Origin: Pleurocapsaceae cyanobacterium CSU_1_1
Lineage (GTDB): Bacteria > Cyanobacteriota > Cyanobacteriia > Cyanobacteriales > Xenococcaceae
Reading direction: 5' to 3'
DNA: 64,000 bases
NCBI GenBank assembly: GCA_012034765.1
Contig: JAAUOU010000001.1
Location: 1 to 64,000 of the forward strand
Below, one piece after another: positions 36,268 through 46,362 of the stretch. The notes below the pieces were generated by a model. The model saw only the letters and a program-made list of their open reading frames with translations, searched no databases and had not been told where the DNA came from. Within the stretch, counting starts at the first letter, position 1. Every line of letters starts with the position of its first letter. A program made the translations under genes and the position numbers.

Positions 36268-37341
36268 ATGAACCAGGATTTTTTGCTTTCTAGCTACACT
36301 TATCAATTGCCTCAAAAGCTTATAGCGCAGTCTCCTGCTGACCCTAGAGATAGCTCCCGTCTACTGATCGTAGATTCACGGCGAGAGTCTACCCACGCTA
36401 CTTTTCGTGACTTGCCTAATTGGTTAAAACCAGGTGACTTGTTAGTTCTTAATAATACCCGTGTTATTCCTGCTCGTCTTTATGGTCATAAAATTTCGGG
36501 GTCTAAGTTAGAAATTTTACTAATTGAAGAGCGAGCGCCTAACTGTTGGCTGGCTCTAGTTAAACCTGGTAAACGTTTTCCCCTCGGAGCAACCATTAAT
36601 TTTGATGCCGTTGGTAATTCTGGCTTAAGCAATCATACTCTTCAAGCTACGGTGATCGGCAAAGACGAAGCCACAGGCGGTAGAATTTTGCAGTTTGAGC
36701 TACCGACTGACCAGTCTCTGTGGGAATTATTAGATGATTATGGACAGCTTCCTTTACCACCCTATATTATCGATAGTGATGCTCCTGACGAACGATATCA
36801 AACCGTATATGCCAAACAGCCAGGAGCGATCGCAGCACCCACCGCAGGTTTACACTTCACGCCAGAGTTGCTAGCAGAATTACAGCGCTTGGGTATTGAA
36901 CAGACTCAGATTACTCTTCATGTGGGCATTGGTACTTTTCGTCCTGTAGAAACAGAGGAGATTAAGAATCATGCTATGCACCAAGAATGGATTGAAGTCA
37001 GTGGTTCAACCGTGGATAAAATAAAAGAGACAAAAGCCAGAGGCGGTCGTGTAATTGCTGTGGGAACAACCGCCACTAGAGCCTTAGAAGGAGCTGCCAG
37101 AGAAGCCAAATCAGATTTTATCGACCCCTTTCGGGGTAAGACTGATTTATTTATTTATCCTGGCTATCAATGGCAAGTGGTGGATGGTTTAATTACTAAC
37201 TTTCATTTACCAGGTTCGAGCTTGTTGATGTTAGTGAGTGCCATGATTGGTCGAGAACAGTTACTAAGTCTTTACCAACAAGCGATCGCTCTTGAATACC
37301 GTTTTTATTCTTTTGGCGATGCTATGCTCATTTTGCCTTAA
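36268..37341 (+). CDS. queA: S-adenosylmethionine:tRNA ribosyltransferase-isomerase
   Basis: QueA transfers and isomerises the ribosyl part of SAM to make epoxyqueuosine in the anticodon wobble position of certain tRNAs. The 357-residue product carries the family motifs: [31 protein letters not shown], the conserved [22 protein letters not shown]-like [14 protein letters not shown], and [10 protein letters not shown] with [15 protein letters not shown] near the end. The length is normal. It stands alone, about 140 bases from the divergent hypothetical gene. Confidence 0.95.
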   Translation: MNQDFLLSSYTYQLPQKLIAQSPADPRDSSRLLIVDSRRESTHATFRDLPNWLKPGDLLVLNNTRVIPARLYGHKISGSKLEILLIEERAPNCWLALVKPGKRFPLGATINFDAVGNSGLSNHTLQATVIGKDEATGGRILQFELPTDQSLWELLDDYGQLPLPPYIIDSDAPDERYQTVYAKQPGAIAAPTAGLHFTPELLAELQRLGIEQTQITLHVGIGTFRPVETEEIKNHAMHQEWIEVSGSTVDKIKETKARGGRVIAVGTTATRALEGAAREAKSDFIDPFRGKTDLFIYPGYQWQVVDGLITNFHLPGSSLLMLVSAMIGREQLLSLYQQAIALEYRFYSFGDAMLILP

Positions 37342-37808
37342 TCAAAAATTAAATATCTGTAAATATCTGTCGTTAAGATTAGGTTAATCTTTTTCTGATT
37401 ATTCAATTGCCATAAATGCGATCGTTTGGGTAAGAAAAATAAGTTAAATTAAAAATCCTACACCCTGTGATAGAGTTCTCTAAAAAATCAATTTGTTAAC
37501 TTCTAAACAAGCACTTCAATTAACAGAACTTAACAAGGCTGGCAAAACATGCAAACACAGATATCAAAACTAAAATTAAAATTTACTCCTAGATTTGTCC
37601 AACTCTGGAACAATTCCAGGGCAATCATTGGTTTCTTAGCTGCTGTATTTAGTCAAAATGAAAATTAGTCAAAACGTTTTTCGACAGTTTAGCATCACAT
37701 GACTTTAAATTTTATTTGTAACCAAGTTATCTGAAACATAGTACTTTCTTCGATTCATTTCTAATCTCAACAACTAATTCCAATTCCCCATACATAATTA
37801 AACTAAGC
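37342..37808. other. intergenic region between queA and the cytochrome b-like gene
   Basis: About 470 AT-rich bases. One HIP1-related site lies near 37417. A 39-codon open frame at 37549-37668 is listed separately as a possible small protein. I see no repeat family member or terminator. Confidence 0.35.
37549..37668 (+). CDS. possible 39-residue small protein
   Basis: An ATG-initiated frame encodes a basic N-terminus (MQTQISKLKLKFTPRF) followed by a short hydrophobic stretch (AIIGFLAAVF) and a TAG stop. An AAGG lies about 11 bases upstream. The pattern resembles small single-pass membrane proteins of cyanobacteria, but no family is recognised. It may be chance in AT-rich DNA. Confidence 0.25.
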   Translation: MQTQISKLKLKFTPRFVQLWNNSRAIIGFLAAVFSQNEN

Positions 37809-38480
37809 ATGAACTCTCTTCAATACAATTTCGTGTTGCGACGAACCGCAACTATTTTGTCAATTGTCATCTTAACTTTGGCAATTATTGCAGCTATATC
37901 TGGCATATTAATTGGATTTTACTACGAACCTGTTGCGGGAGATGCCTATCAATCCTTAAACCAGATCAATAATTCCATATCTAACGGTTGGTTAATCTAC
38001 AGCCTGCATGACTTAGCTGGGAATGGAACTATCGCTGTGGCGCTAATTCAGATTGTAGTCATGTTTCTCGGTCGACAATTTAGACGCAGTTGGTTAACGG
38101 GATGGATTAGCGGGATTTTGCTAACCTTATCAACTATTGGTTTAGGTTGGACAGCAATGATTCTTAGCTGGGATCAATTAGGATACTGGCGTTTAAAAGT
38201 CGAATTGGGAATTATTGATTCTGTTCCCATTGTTGGCACATTCGTGAGTAATCTACTCACAGGTGGCAGCGGCATCAATACCACCACAATTGTGCATTTT
38301 TACACGCTTCATAGCTATGTTTTATCTACAGCTGCGATCGCTTTAGCAGTAGTCCATTTAGTAGCTTTAGTTATTCACGAACAGGAACAAAAATATCTTT
38401 TAGTCCAGCAGCTAGAAAAGCTTTCAAAATCTATTTACTTAGAAGAAAAGCTTTCAGAAAATACCACTACAAAAGCTTAA
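37809..38480 (+). CDS. cytochrome b6-like (N-terminal cytochrome b) protein
   Basis: The 223-residue membrane protein has four helices matching cytochrome b6: A (residues 14-38), B (61-88), C (95-121) and D (161-189). Family landmarks are present, including WDQLGYWRLKV (cytochrome b6 has a PWDQVGYWAVK-type loop) and GTFVSNLLTGG before HFYTLHSYVL. His67 and His168 keep the 101-residue spacing of the heme bp/bL ligands, and His183 is the second helix-D ligand. Its helix-B partner, expected at residue 81, is glutamine. The c-type heme cysteine is also absent. It may bind one standard b heme. Only 17 bases separate it from crtW, so they are probably co-transcribed. Confidence 0.8.
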   Translation: MNSLQYNFVLRRTATILSIVILTLAIIAAISGILIGFYYEPVAGDAYQSLNQINNSISNGWLIYSLHDLAGNGTIAVALIQIVVMFLGRQFRRSWLTGWISGILLTLSTIGLGWTAMILSWDQLGYWRLKVELGIIDSVPIVGTFVSNLLTGGSGINTTTIVHFYTLHSYVLSTAAIALAVVHLVALVIHEQEQKYLLVQQLEKLSKSIYLEEKLSENTTTKA

Positions 38481-38497
38481 TTTGCTTGAAATAATTT

Positions 38498-39289
38498 ATG
38501 TTTTTTAATCAATTTTTGTCCAGGCTGACTTTTGCAAATATTAATTTAACAACGGGAATTATTGTTAGCACAACTTTAATCTTATTTTGGTTTGTTAGTT
38601 TAATTGTCTTATTAGCGTTAGATATTAATACAATACCTCTATACTTAATTATTTTAGGTATTTTCTTGAGAATTTTTTTACAGACAGGACTGTTTATTAC
38701 TACTCATGAGGCAATTCATGGAACTATTTACCAAAATTCCCTAATCAATGATGCTTTTGGCTATATCACTTCTTTTTTGTACGCAATACTACCCTATAAA
38801 ACATTGGCAAAAAATCATCAATTACACCATCGCCATCCTGCTAGCGAAAAAGATCCAGATTTCAATTGCTTGCATTCAAATAATTTCTTATTTTGGTATC
38901 TAAGCTTTATGCAAGAGTATCAAAAAGGTAGACAATTTTGGATTTTGTTGGTAGGGATGACAATTATATTCTGCACATTTATTTGTTTACATATCTCTAT
39001 CATTAATATATTTTTGTTTTGGATAATTCCTATTTTAATTAGTTCTGTGCAACTGTTTACCTTTGGTATATTTTTACCCCATCGCCAACGAGATGAAGAA
39101 TATAGCGATCGCCATCGAGCCAGAAGTAACAATTACTCAGTGTTTTGGTCTTTTATTGCCTGTTACCATTTTGGCTACCATTGGGAACATCACCAATATC
39201 CAAATTTACCTTGGTATCAACTTCCTGTAGCTCGTCAAAAAATATTAATTGAGCAAAACAATACTTCAGATAGTCTTTTAACAGGCTAA
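38498..39289 (+). CDS. crtW: beta-carotene ketolase CrtW / fatty-acid desaturase superfamily
   Basis: This diiron membrane enzyme would add 4-keto groups to carotenoids (echinenone, canthaxanthin). The 263-residue product has the desaturase histidine boxes: HEAIH at residues 70-74, HQLHHRHP at 107-114, and a late FGYHWEHHQYPNLPWYQLP block. The last is characteristic of CrtW and differs from acyl-lipid desaturases. Several membrane segments surround the boxes. It follows the cytochrome-b6-like gene by 17 bases. A ketolase call is favoured; other carotenoid or lipid substrates are possible. Confidence 0.82.
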   Translation: MFFNQFLSRLTFANINLTTGIIVSTTLILFWFVSLIVLLALDINTIPLYLIILGIFLRIFLQTGLFITTHEAIHGTIYQNSLINDAFGYITSFLYAILPYKTLAKNHQLHHRHPASEKDPDFNCLHSNNFLFWYLSFMQEYQKGRQFWILLVGMTIIFCTFICLHISIINIFLFWIIPILISSVQLFTFGIFLPHRQRDEEYSDRHRARSNNYSVFWSFIACYHFGYHWEHHQYPNLPWYQLPVARQKILIEQNNTSDSLLTG

Positions 39290-39309
39290 TCTATAGACGA
39301 GCGCATGAT

Positions 39310-39714
39310 TCAAACTCTTAACCATTTAAGTATCATTGCTGGTAAATCTATTCTCTGTCTAATTTGAGGATTAATACAAATGTGGCGGGTTTGAGCTTTA
39401 ACTAAAATTTGCTCTAAATGATCGACAGGGGATATTTGATAGGCGATCGCAAATTCACTATCATTAATTAAACTAGCAACTAAGCTAATTTGGATTCGAT
39501 CTCCACAAAAAAGAGGACGCAAAAAATCAATTTCTGCATGAACAATCGGTAAGGCAATCTTTCCTTCTTGGATCATTTGCTTGAGGCTAATTCCTCCCCA
39601 AATCAAAGACTCTTCATAGGCTTGGTGGCAGATTTCCAATCCTTTGGCAAAATAAACCACTCCTGCTGCATCGGTATCGCTTAAATAAATTCGTCGTAAA
39701 AAATCAAATTTCAT
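39310..39714 (-). CDS. 1,4-dihydroxy-2-naphthoyl-CoA thioesterase (hotdog fold)
   Basis: This small hotdog thioesterase probably releases DHNA from its CoA ester in phylloquinone (photosystem I quinone) synthesis, as cyanobacterial Slr0204 does. The 134-residue product has RRIYLSDTDAAGVVYFAKGLE near the N-terminus, with the catalytic aspartate in DTDAAG (about residue 14-16), followed by the hotdog helix CHQAYEESL. PIVHAEIDFLRPLFCGDRIQI is the usual following strand pair. The length fits. It is convergent with crtW. A generic 4-hydroxybenzoyl-CoA-type thioesterase is the alternative. Confidence 0.83.
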   Translation of the reverse strand: MKFDFLRRIYLSDTDAAGVVYFAKGLEICHQAYEESLIWGGISLKQMIQEGKIALPIVHAEIDFLRPLFCGDRIQISLVASLINDSEFAIAYQISPVDHLEQILVKAQTRHICINPQIRQRIDLPAMILKWLRV

Positions 39715-39881
39715 CTATTTACTTAGCGATCGCCACTACAATATCGCATAATTAATTATTGCCAGATAAAATCCAACTCAATAACCAAGTCAGGCAATAT
39801 TGCTTCTCCAGATTGGGATACTTCTTTAAATATAAGAGATGTGTTTGAATAACATTATATTGTCCATGAAGGGTGAAATTT

Positions 39882-40543
39882 TTGGCTAACATTTCAGTCG
39901 ATCCGCAAAATCCCACTGGTTGGTTTGAACCTTTATATGCCAACGCGAAAGGCGACACAGCGCAAGTACCCTGGGCAAAAATCAGCCTCATCCGTTTCTA
40001 CAGGAGTGGTTAAGGATCAATTCACCTCAAGCAGAAGGAAAATTAGCTTTAGTCATTGGTTGTGGCTTAGGAGATGATGCAGAACTCCTCGCTAATATAG
40101 GTTACCAGGTAACGGCATTTGATATTTCGCCCACAGCGATCGCCTGGTGTCAACAAAAATTTCCCAAATCGACCGTTAATTATTTAGTAGCAGATTTATT
40201 TAACCTCGATCCCCAATGGCAAGGCAAATATGATTTTATTTTTGAATGCAAAACGATTCAAGCATTACCCTTAAATGTGCGAGCGCAAGTTATTAGCCAG
40301 ATTGCGGCTCTAGTCGCACCCAACGGCACACTTTTGGTTATTACTCGACACCGTGACGCTAATACCATCCCAGATGGGCCTCCTTGGGCATTATCAGATG
40401 CCGAGTTGTCGCAATTTCTTGAGTTGGGATTAACAGAAGTTCAATGCGATCGCTTTATTGAAGGAGAGCAAACTAAAATTGAACAGTATCGTTTGGAATA
40501 TTGTCGCACTCGAACACCAGGAGGATGGGAGGAACAACAATAA
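39882..40543 (+). CDS. class I SAM-dependent methyltransferase, TPMT-like (one missing base)
   Basis: The product resembles thiopurine/thiol methyltransferases. Two frames join at AAAAA 39977-39981: adding one A reads VPWAKNQPHPFLQEWL and gives about 220 residues. The SAM site LALVIGCGLGDDAELLA is followed by VTAFDISPTAIAWC and VNYLVADLF, a standard Rossmann order. The N-terminal NPTGWFEPLYANA is typical of the TPMT-like subgroup. I start it at TTG 39882, preceded by GAAGGGTG at a good distance; GTG 39873 is an alternative. It is divergent from the thioesterase gene. The substrate is unknown. Confidence 0.78.
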
Positions 40544-41124
40544 AGCGATCGCCCTTTTCTCCCCAACTTCCCCAACTTAAAAAATTAACCTTGCCATAAG
40601 TTAACCGTTTCCTGTATCATTGGTGATTGTGGTCAAAACTGGCAAATCTCACACTATCTAGATATAAATTCTAATCATCCCCCAGCCCAAGAGTCACTAG
40701 GATCACTAGTATATAGTCTCTAAAGCTAAACCTGAGAGTTTTCACTGTGTAAACAAAAAACAAACTGGTTATGGGGCTAGTGAGAAATTTTATAGGGTTT
40801 GCTGCCTCCTCCAAGAAACTGAGAGAAGTTGTTTTTCTTTTAAGTCTTAGAGGGTCAAGGTAACTTTAAAAGTTAGTCACGGTAGAGCTTTCGCTCAGAC
40901 TGTCCTAACTGTAAATCTTAGAAAACAAAATTATATATTTGCTGCTGGACATCTCGTTAACTAGATTCTTCTAGATTATGACTTGATGACTATTTTTTCG
41001 TCAGTTGGAGTTACGCCGTAATGCGGTAGTAGCCTGCGGTAAATATATGTCAGCCCGAAGTTAATTCAAAACTAATCAAATCAAGGCTGGCTTGTTGTGT
41101 TGCAATATTAGTGAGGTTCAATTC
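40544..41124 (+). other. long leader region of the ribosomal protein cluster
   Basis: About 580 bases without a gene precede rplC. No clear promoter or attenuator could be placed. A GAGGT Shine-Dalgarno-like motif lies at 41113-41117, eight bases before the rplC GTG. An untranslated leader or small RNA is possible, but I recognise no family. Confidence 0.4.
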
Positions 41125-41763
41125 GTGTCTGTCGGTATCCTTGGCACTAAGTTAGGCATGACTCAGGTTTTCGATCAAGAATCTGGAAATGCAATTCCCG
41201 TTACTGTGGTTCAAGCAGGACCATGTATCGTAACTCAAATCAAAACCAAAGAAACGGATGGCTATAGTTCCATTCAAATTGGTTATGGTGAAGTAAAAGA
41301 AAAAGCTTTATCCAAGCCAGAGCTTGGTCACTTGAATAAAGCAGGGTCAACTCCTGTACGTCACCTCAAAGAGTATCGCCTTGAAGATACAGAAAGTTAT
41401 GAGCTAGGAAAAGCTCTAGACATTTCCGAAATTTTTAATCTTGAAACTACCGTAGATGTTAGTGGTAAAACCATGGGTCGTGGTTTTGCAGGATATCACA
41501 AGCGTCACAACTTTCATCGTGGCTTGATGAGTCACGGTTCTAAAAGTCATCGTGCGCCTGGTTCTACTGGTGCGGGTACTACTCCAGGTCGTACCTATCC
41601 TGGGAAGAAAATGGCTGGGCGTTATGGTGGGAAGCAGGTAACCACTCGAAAACTGAAGGTTGTCAGAGTTGATGCAGAAAAGAACTTACTGCTGATTAAA
41701 GGAGCAATTCCTGGCAAACCTGGATCTCTTTTAAGTATCTCTCCTAGCAAGATCGTGGGATAG
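41125..41763 (+). CDS. rplC: 50S ribosomal protein L3
   Basis: First gene of the ribosomal cluster. L3 binds 23S rRNA early in assembly and reaches near the peptidyl-transferase centre. I start it at GTG 41125 ([16 protein letters not shown]), the normal N-terminus, with GAGGT upstream; eleven further codons to 41092 look untranslated. The 212-residue product has the long arm with [16 protein letters not shown] and [12 protein letters not shown]. It is followed 56 bases later by rplD. rpsJ, which starts this operon in many bacteria, is absent here. Confidence 0.95.
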   Translation: MSVGILGTKLGMTQVFDQESGNAIPVTVVQAGPCIVTQIKTKETDGYSSIQIGYGEVKEKALSKPELGHLNKAGSTPVRHLKEYRLEDTESYELGKALDISEIFNLETTVDVSGKTMGRGFAGYHKRHNFHRGLMSHGSKSHRAPGSTGAGTTPGRTYPGKKMAGRYGGKQVTTRKLKVVRVDAEKNLLLIKGAIPGKPGSLLSISPSKIVG

Positions 41764-41819
41764 AAATAACAGCTCATTAGTAGTTATTGAAGAATAATAT
41801 AGATAGATAACAAATAACC

Positions 41820-42452
41820 ATGGTTAATTGTGTAGTCAAAAATTGGCAGGGGGAAGATGCGGGCGAGGCATCTTTTGAGCTAAAAGTAGCCAAGCCAGAA
41901 AATGCCGAACATATCGTGCATCGCGCAGCAGTTCGTCAGCTAAATAATGCTCGCCAAGGGACAGCCTCTAGTAAAACTCGTGCAGAAGTTCGTGGTGGTG
42001 GACGTAAGCCTTGGAGACAAAAAGGAACTGGCCGCGCCCGTGCTGGTTCGATTCGTTCTCCTCTCTGGCGTGGAGGTGGTGTAACTTTTGGGCCAAAGCC
42101 CAGAGACTACAGCACTAAAATGAATCGTAAAGAAAGACGCTTGGCGTTGAGAACAGCATTTAGTTCTCGTGTAGAAGACATGGTTGTCGTCGAAAATTTT
42201 GGTGCTGAGCTTGAGCGTCCTAAAACCAAAGAAATTCTTGCTGCTTTAGAGCGGTGGGGTATTGGCTCAGACGAGAAAGTGTTGTTAATCCTTAAAGAAG
42301 TTTCCGACAACGTTAATCTTTCTACCCGCAACATCGCTAAAGTCAAAATGATTAAAGCGACTAATCTAAACGTCATTGACGTGCTGCACGCCAACAAACT
42401 CGTCGTTGCTAAAGATGCCTTAGAACAGATCCAGGAGGTTTACAGTGACTAA
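41820..42452 (+). CDS. rplD: 50S ribosomal protein L4
   Basis: L4 lines the nascent-peptide exit tunnel and in some bacteria also represses its own operon. The 210-residue product shows the extended loop [20 protein letters not shown] and [22 protein letters not shown]. Its end overlaps the rplW start by 8 bases, indicating translational coupling. No operon-repression leader could be recognised. Confidence 0.95.
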   Translation: MVNCVVKNWQGEDAGEASFELKVAKPENAEHIVHRAAVRQLNNARQGTASSKTRAEVRGGGRKPWRQKGTGRARAGSIRSPLWRGGGVTFGPKPRDYSTKMNRKERRLALRTAFSSRVEDMVVVENFGAELERPKTKEILAALERWGIGSDEKVLLILKEVSDNVNLSTRNIAKVKMIKATNLNVIDVLHANKLVVAKDALEQIQEVYSD

Positions 42453-42747
42453 ACATAAAGAAAGAGATTTAGCCGACTTAATCCTTAAGCCGATTATTAC
42501 CGAAAAAGGCACAATCCAAATGGAGCTTGGTAAGTACGTTTTTGATGTCTTACCCAAAGCGACCAAGCCTGATATTAGAGCAGCCATTGAAAGTTTGTTT
42601 GATGTCACCGTTGTCAAAGTAAATACCTTGACCCTACCTCGTAAAAAACGTCGCGTCGGTAGATTTGTGGGATACAAGGCTCAGTACAAAAGAGCAATTG
42701 TGACCTTGAAGGAAGGAGATTCCATCGCCTTATTCCCTGACGTATAA
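42445..42747 (+). CDS. rplW: 50S ribosomal protein L23
   Basis: L23 sits at the tunnel exit and docks signal recognition particle and trigger factor. The 100-residue product contains [15 protein letters not shown] and the exposed loop with [21 protein letters not shown]. It overlaps rplD by 8 bases and is followed by rplB after 35 bases. Confidence 0.94.
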   Translation: MTKHKERDLADLILKPIITEKGTIQMELGKYVFDVLPKATKPDIRAAIESLFDVTVVKVNTLTLPRKKRRVGRFVGYKAQYKRAIVTLKEGDSIALFPDV

Positions 42748-42782
42748 ACAACTCGCACTCGAAAAAGCTAACCAAAGCAATT

Positions 42783-43610
42783 ATGGGTACTCGTTCATTT
42801 AGACCATACACTCCAGGGACACGCCAAGCCGTAGTCCCCGATTTTGCGGAAATTACCAAAAGTACTCCCGAAAAATCGTTAACTAAATATAAACACCGTA
42901 AAAAAGGTCGTAACAACCGTGGTGTAATTACTAGCCGTCGTCGTGGTGGTGGGCACAAACGTCTATATCGGATTATTGATTTTCGTCGTGACAAGCGTAA
43001 TATTCAGGGCGAAATAATTGCGATCGAATACGATCCTAACCGTAATGCCCGTATTGCTTTAGTGCAGTACGAAGATGGCGAAAAGCGCTATATTTTGGCA
43101 GCGGTGGGGATGCAGGTTGGTACACCAATTATCGCCAGTGAAGACGCGCCGATTGAAGTCGGCAATGCTTTACCTTTGAGCAAAATGCCTTTGGGTGAAA
43201 CAGTTCATAACATTGAATTAGTAGCGGGGAGAGGTGGACAAATCGTTCGCGCTGCTGGGGCTGCCGCTAAGGTTATGGCCAAAGAAGGTGACTACGTTAC
43301 TATTGGTCTGCCCTCCAAAGAAGTCAGAATGGTGCGCAAAGAATGCTACGCCACGATTGGACAGGTAGGCAACGTCGAATACCGCAACTTGAAGCTCGGT
43401 AAGGCAGGTAAGATGCGTCACCGTGGCAGAAGACCTGAAGTTCGTGGTAGTGCGATGAACCCCTGCGATCACCCTCATGGTGGTGGTGAAGGACGCGCTC
43501 CTATCGGTAGAAGTGGTCCTGTATCTCCTTGGGGTAAACCAGCCTTAGGTAAGAAAACTCGCAAGAAAAATAAACCCAGCAATAGGCTAATCGTTCGTCG
43601 TCGTCGTTAA
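42783..43610 (+). CDS. rplB: 50S ribosomal protein L2
   Basis: L2 is a core 23S rRNA-binding protein needed for subunit joining and peptidyl transfer. The 275-residue product has [18 protein letters not shown], the conserved [19 protein letters not shown] (with the histidine implicated in activity), and the very basic C-terminus. The length is standard. Confidence 0.96.
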   Translation: MGTRSFRPYTPGTRQAVVPDFAEITKSTPEKSLTKYKHRKKGRNNRGVITSRRRGGGHKRLYRIIDFRRDKRNIQGEIIAIEYDPNRNARIALVQYEDGEKRYILAAVGMQVGTPIIASEDAPIEVGNALPLSKMPLGETVHNIELVAGRGGQIVRAAGAAAKVMAKEGDYVTIGLPSKEVRMVRKECYATIGQVGNVEYRNLKLGKAGKMRHRGRRPEVRGSAMNPCDHPHGGGEGRAPIGRSGPVSPWGKPALGKKTRKKNKPSNRLIVRRRR

Positions 43611-43645
43611 TTCATCGTTGATCTTTAAAAGTCGATCTATAAATT

Positions 43646-43923
43646 ATGAGCCGTTCTTTAAAAAAAGGGCCTTTTATTGCCGACAGCCTCCTCAAAAAAT
43701 TGAAAGGTTGAACGCCAATAACAAAAAGGAAGTAATCAAAACTTGGTCTAGAGCCTCAACCATTTTACCCTTAATGGTGGGACACACGATCGCCGTACAC
43801 AATGGCCGCCAGCACATTCCTGTATTTGTTAGCGATCAGATGGTGGGACATAAACTAGGAGAATTTGCTCCTACCCGTACCTTTAGGGGTCATGCTAAAG
43901 GCGACAAGAAAGGGAGACGCTAG
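43646..43923 (+). CDS. rpsS: 30S ribosomal protein S19 (one missing base)
   Basis: S19 contacts tRNA and S13 in the small-subunit head and is essential. From ATG 43646 the frame reads [18 protein letters not shown], then meets a TGA. Adding one A to AAAAAA 43694-43699 restores [20 protein letters not shown] and the normal 92-residue length, including the [21 protein letters not shown] block. A broken essential gene is strong evidence for a sequence error. Confidence 0.93.
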
Positions 43924-43938
43924 ACCGTAAATACTACT

Positions 43939-44298
43939 ATGGCAATAGATACAAGTAACGAAGTTAAGGCGATCGCCAAATATATCCGCATGTCCCCCTT
44001 TAAGGTCAGACGGGTTTTAGACCAAATTCGCGGTCGTCAATATCGAGAAGCTCTAATTATTTTAGAGTTCATGCCCTATAAATCCTGTGACCCAATTTTA
44101 AAAGCATTACGGTCAGCGGTAGCTAATGCAGAACATAACAATGGTTTAGACCCAGCAACTTTGGTAGTCAGCAAATGCTTTGCTGATGGTGGTCCTGTTC
44201 TCAAACGTTATCGCCCCAGAGCGCAAGGTAGAGCTTATCAAATCCGTAAGCCAACCTGTCATATCACTGTGGCTGTTGCGCCAGAAGTAACCGATTAA
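43939..44298 (+). CDS. rplV: 50S ribosomal protein L22
   Basis: L22 lines the exit tunnel, and its beta-hairpin tip is a macrolide-resistance site. The 119-residue product has [20 protein letters not shown] at the N-terminal end and the hairpin [20 protein letters not shown]. It lies 15 bases after rpsS and 21 before rpsC. Confidence 0.95.
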   Translation: MAIDTSNEVKAIAKYIRMSPFKVRRVLDQIRGRQYREALIILEFMPYKSCDPILKALRSAVANAEHNNGLDPATLVVSKCFADGGPVLKRYRPRAQGRAYQIRKPTCHITVAVAPEVTD

Positions 44299-44319
44299 AT
44301 ACTATACGAGGAAACATTT

Positions 44320-45033
44320 GTGGGACAGAAGATACACCCAACAGGCTTTCGTTTAGGAGTCACTAAAGAACACCAGTCTTGCTGGTATGCCGACTCTAAA
44401 CGTTATCCCGAACTACTACAAGAAGATCGTTTGATTAGAGAATACGTCAACAAAGAGTTGAACAATGCAGGTATTTCTCAAGTCAAAATCGAGCGTAAGG
44501 CAGATCAAATTGACTTGGCAATCAATACCGCCAGACCTGGTGTGGTAGTGGGACGTGGTGGTTCAGGGATTGAAAAACTACGAACAGAGCTACAGGAGAA
44601 AGTCGGTAATAACCGTCAAATCCGCATTAACGTCATTGAAGTTGCTCGCGTGGACGCTGACGCTGCCTTGATTGCTGAATACATCTGTCAACAGCTAGAG
44701 CGGAGGGTTTCTTTCCGCCGAGTGGTGCGTCAAGCAATTCAAAGAGCGCAACGGGCTGAAGTTTTGGGAATTAAAATTCAGGTTAGTGGTCGCTTGAATG
44801 GAGCAGAGATTGCCCGTACAGAATGGGTTAGGGAAGGTCGAGTCCCGCTACATACCCTGAGAGCTGACATTGATTATTCTTACCGTACTGCTTTAACCAT
44901 CTATGGGATTTTAGGCGTAAAAGTATGGGTCTTCAAAGGCGAAATTATTCCAGGACAAGAAGAAGTCGCTGCGCCGACTCAAGCTCCTCGTCGTCAGCGT
45001 CGCCGTCAAAAATTTGACGATCGCTCAGAGTAA
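44320..45033 (+). CDS. rpsC: 30S ribosomal protein S3
   Basis: S3 forms part of the mRNA entry channel. The 237-residue product starts at GTG ([15 protein letters not shown]). It has the KH domain with [14 protein letters not shown] and the C-terminal domain with [19 protein letters not shown]. The tail is basic ([12 protein letters not shown]). The ribosome-binding site GAGGA precedes the GTG. Confidence 0.95.
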   Translation: MGQKIHPTGFRLGVTKEHQSCWYADSKRYPELLQEDRLIREYVNKELNNAGISQVKIERKADQIDLAINTARPGVVVGRGGSGIEKLRTELQEKVGNNRQIRINVIEVARVDADAALIAEYICQQLERRVSFRRVVRQAIQRAQRAEVLGIKIQVSGRLNGAEIARTEWVREGRVPLHTLRADIDYSYRTALTIYGILGVKVWVFKGEIIPGQEEVAAPTQAPRRQRRRQKFDDRSE

Positions 45034-45073
45034 CTAACTATTAACAAGACTTATTTAGCAAAATAATACTATT

Positions 45074-45493
45074 ATGCTTAGTCCCAGAAGAACGAAATAT
45101 CGTAAGCAACACCGTGGTCGGATGAGAGGGATGGCTTACCGTGGTAATACCCTTAACTTCGGTGATTTTGCCCTCCAGGCAACCGAACCTTCCTGGATCA
45201 CTGCTCGTCAGATCGAGGCTGCTCGTCGAGCCATGACGCGCTACGTCAAACGGGGTGGAAAAATTTGGATTAGGATCTTCCCCGATAAGCCTGTAACCAT
45301 GCGCCCCGCTGAAACCAGGATGGGTTCGGGTAAAGGTTCACCTGAATTTTGGGTAGCAGTAGTCAAACCAGGCAGAGTCATGTTTGAAATGGCTGGTGTA
45401 CCTGAAGATATAGCCAAAGAGGCAATGCGCCTAGCTGCTCAAAAACTACCCATCAAGACTAAATTTATTACTCGCGATGAGGATTATATGTAA
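45074..45493 (+). CDS. rplP: 50S ribosomal protein L16
   Basis: L16 stabilises the A-site finger and tRNA binding. The 139-residue product begins [19 protein letters not shown] and keeps [19 protein letters not shown], the modified loop near residue 81. Its stop overlaps the first base of the rpmC start (ATGTAATGG context), so the two are translationally coupled. Confidence 0.95.
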   Translation: MLSPRRTKYRKQHRGRMRGMAYRGNTLNFGDFALQATEPSWITARQIEAARRAMTRYVKRGGKIWIRIFPDKPVTMRPAETRMGSGKGSPEFWVAVVKPGRVMFEMAGVPEDIAKEAMRLAAQKLPIKTKFITRDEDYM

Positions 45494-45708
45494 TGGCTTT
45501 ACCTAAGATTGAAGAAGCTAGAAAATTAGAGGGGGACGATCTCTCGGCAGAAATTCTAGCGGTTAAGCGAGAGTTATTTCAACTGAGATTAGAGCAGGCA
45601 ACTCGCCGTCTAGAAAAACCTCACTTATTCAAGCACGCTAAACACCGTTTGGCACAACTATTAACCGTAGAACGCGAGCGTGAAATCGCTGCTGCAAAAG
45701 GAGAATAG
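45493..45708 (+). CDS. rpmC: 50S ribosomal protein L29
   Basis: L29 is a small helical-hairpin protein near the tunnel exit, beside L23. The 71-residue product shows the coiled hairpin LSAEILAVKRELFQLRLEQAT. It overlaps rplP by one base and is followed by rpsQ after three bases. Confidence 0.93.
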   Translation: MALPKIEEARKLEGDDLSAEILAVKRELFQLRLEQATRRLEKPHLFKHAKHRLAQLLTVEREREIAAAKGE

Positions 45709-45711
45709 ACT

Positions 45712-45960
45712 ATGGCAGTAAAGGAAAGAGTTGGAGATGTAGTCAGTGACAAAATGGATAAAACCATTGTTGTGGCGATTGAAAACCGTTCTCCTCACCC
45801 TAAGTACGGCAAAATTGTCGTCCGCACTAAGAAATATAAAGTACATGACGCAGAAAACCAATGCAAAATTGGCGATCGCGTACGGATCAAAGAAACTCGT
45901 CCCCTCAGCAAAACCAAACGCTGGACTCTCGAGGAAATTATTGAATCCAAGCAAGCTTAA
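45712..45960 (+). CDS. rpsQ: 30S ribosomal protein S17
   Basis: S17 is an early-binding OB-fold protein of the small-subunit body. The 82-residue product has [17 protein letters not shown] and [19 protein letters not shown], the family's signature region. Spacing of three bases to rpmC indicates a shared message. Confidence 0.95.
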   Translation: MAVKERVGDVVSDKMDKTIVVAIENRSPHPKYGKIVVRTKKYKVHDAENQCKIGDRVRIKETRPLSKTKRWTLEEIIESKQA

Positions 45961-45993
45961 TTTTTATCAACCAACCTCAGTTGAGGTGACAAC

Positions 45994-46362
45994 ATGATTC
46001 AACAACAGACCTATTTAAATGTCGCGGATAACAGTGGCGCACGCAAGTTGATGTGTTTGCGTGTCATTGGCAAGGGGAATAGTCCCTACGCTTTTATTGG
46101 TGATGTCGTCGTGGCAGTGGTTAAAGATGCTCTCCCCAACATGGGAGTCAAAAAATCTGAGGTGGTCAAAGCGGTGATCGTGAGAACGAAGCAGTCCGTT
46201 AATCGCCCTAGTGGCATGAGCATTCGGTTTGACGACAATGCAGCGGTGATCATCAACGAACAGGGTAATCCTAGGGGAACTAGGGTATTTGGTCCTGTGG
46301 CAAGAGAATTGAGAGAGCGTAACTATACCAAGATTGTCTCTTTAGCTCCAGAGGTAATATAA
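45994..46362 (+). CDS. rplN: 50S ribosomal protein L14
   Basis: L14 forms an inter-subunit bridge with 16S rRNA. The 122-residue product begins [20 protein letters not shown] and includes [19 protein letters not shown]. It directly abuts rplX, whose start codon follows its stop with no gap. Confidence 0.96.
   Translation: MIQQQTYLNVADNSGARKLMCLRVIGKGNSPYAFIGDVVVAVVKDALPNMGVKKSEVVKAVIVRTKQSVNRPSGMSIRFDDNAAVIINEQGNPRGTRVFGPVARELRERNYTKIVSLAPEVI

Noticed and set aside
39752-39991. 79-codon minus-strand frame
   Set aside because: It is opposite the start of the methyltransferase gene, whose repaired frame explains the sequence.
40760-40900. Possible small RNA resembling cyanobacterial Yfr families in the rplC leader
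   Set aside because: I could not find the conserved loop motifs with confidence, so I do not name an RNA.
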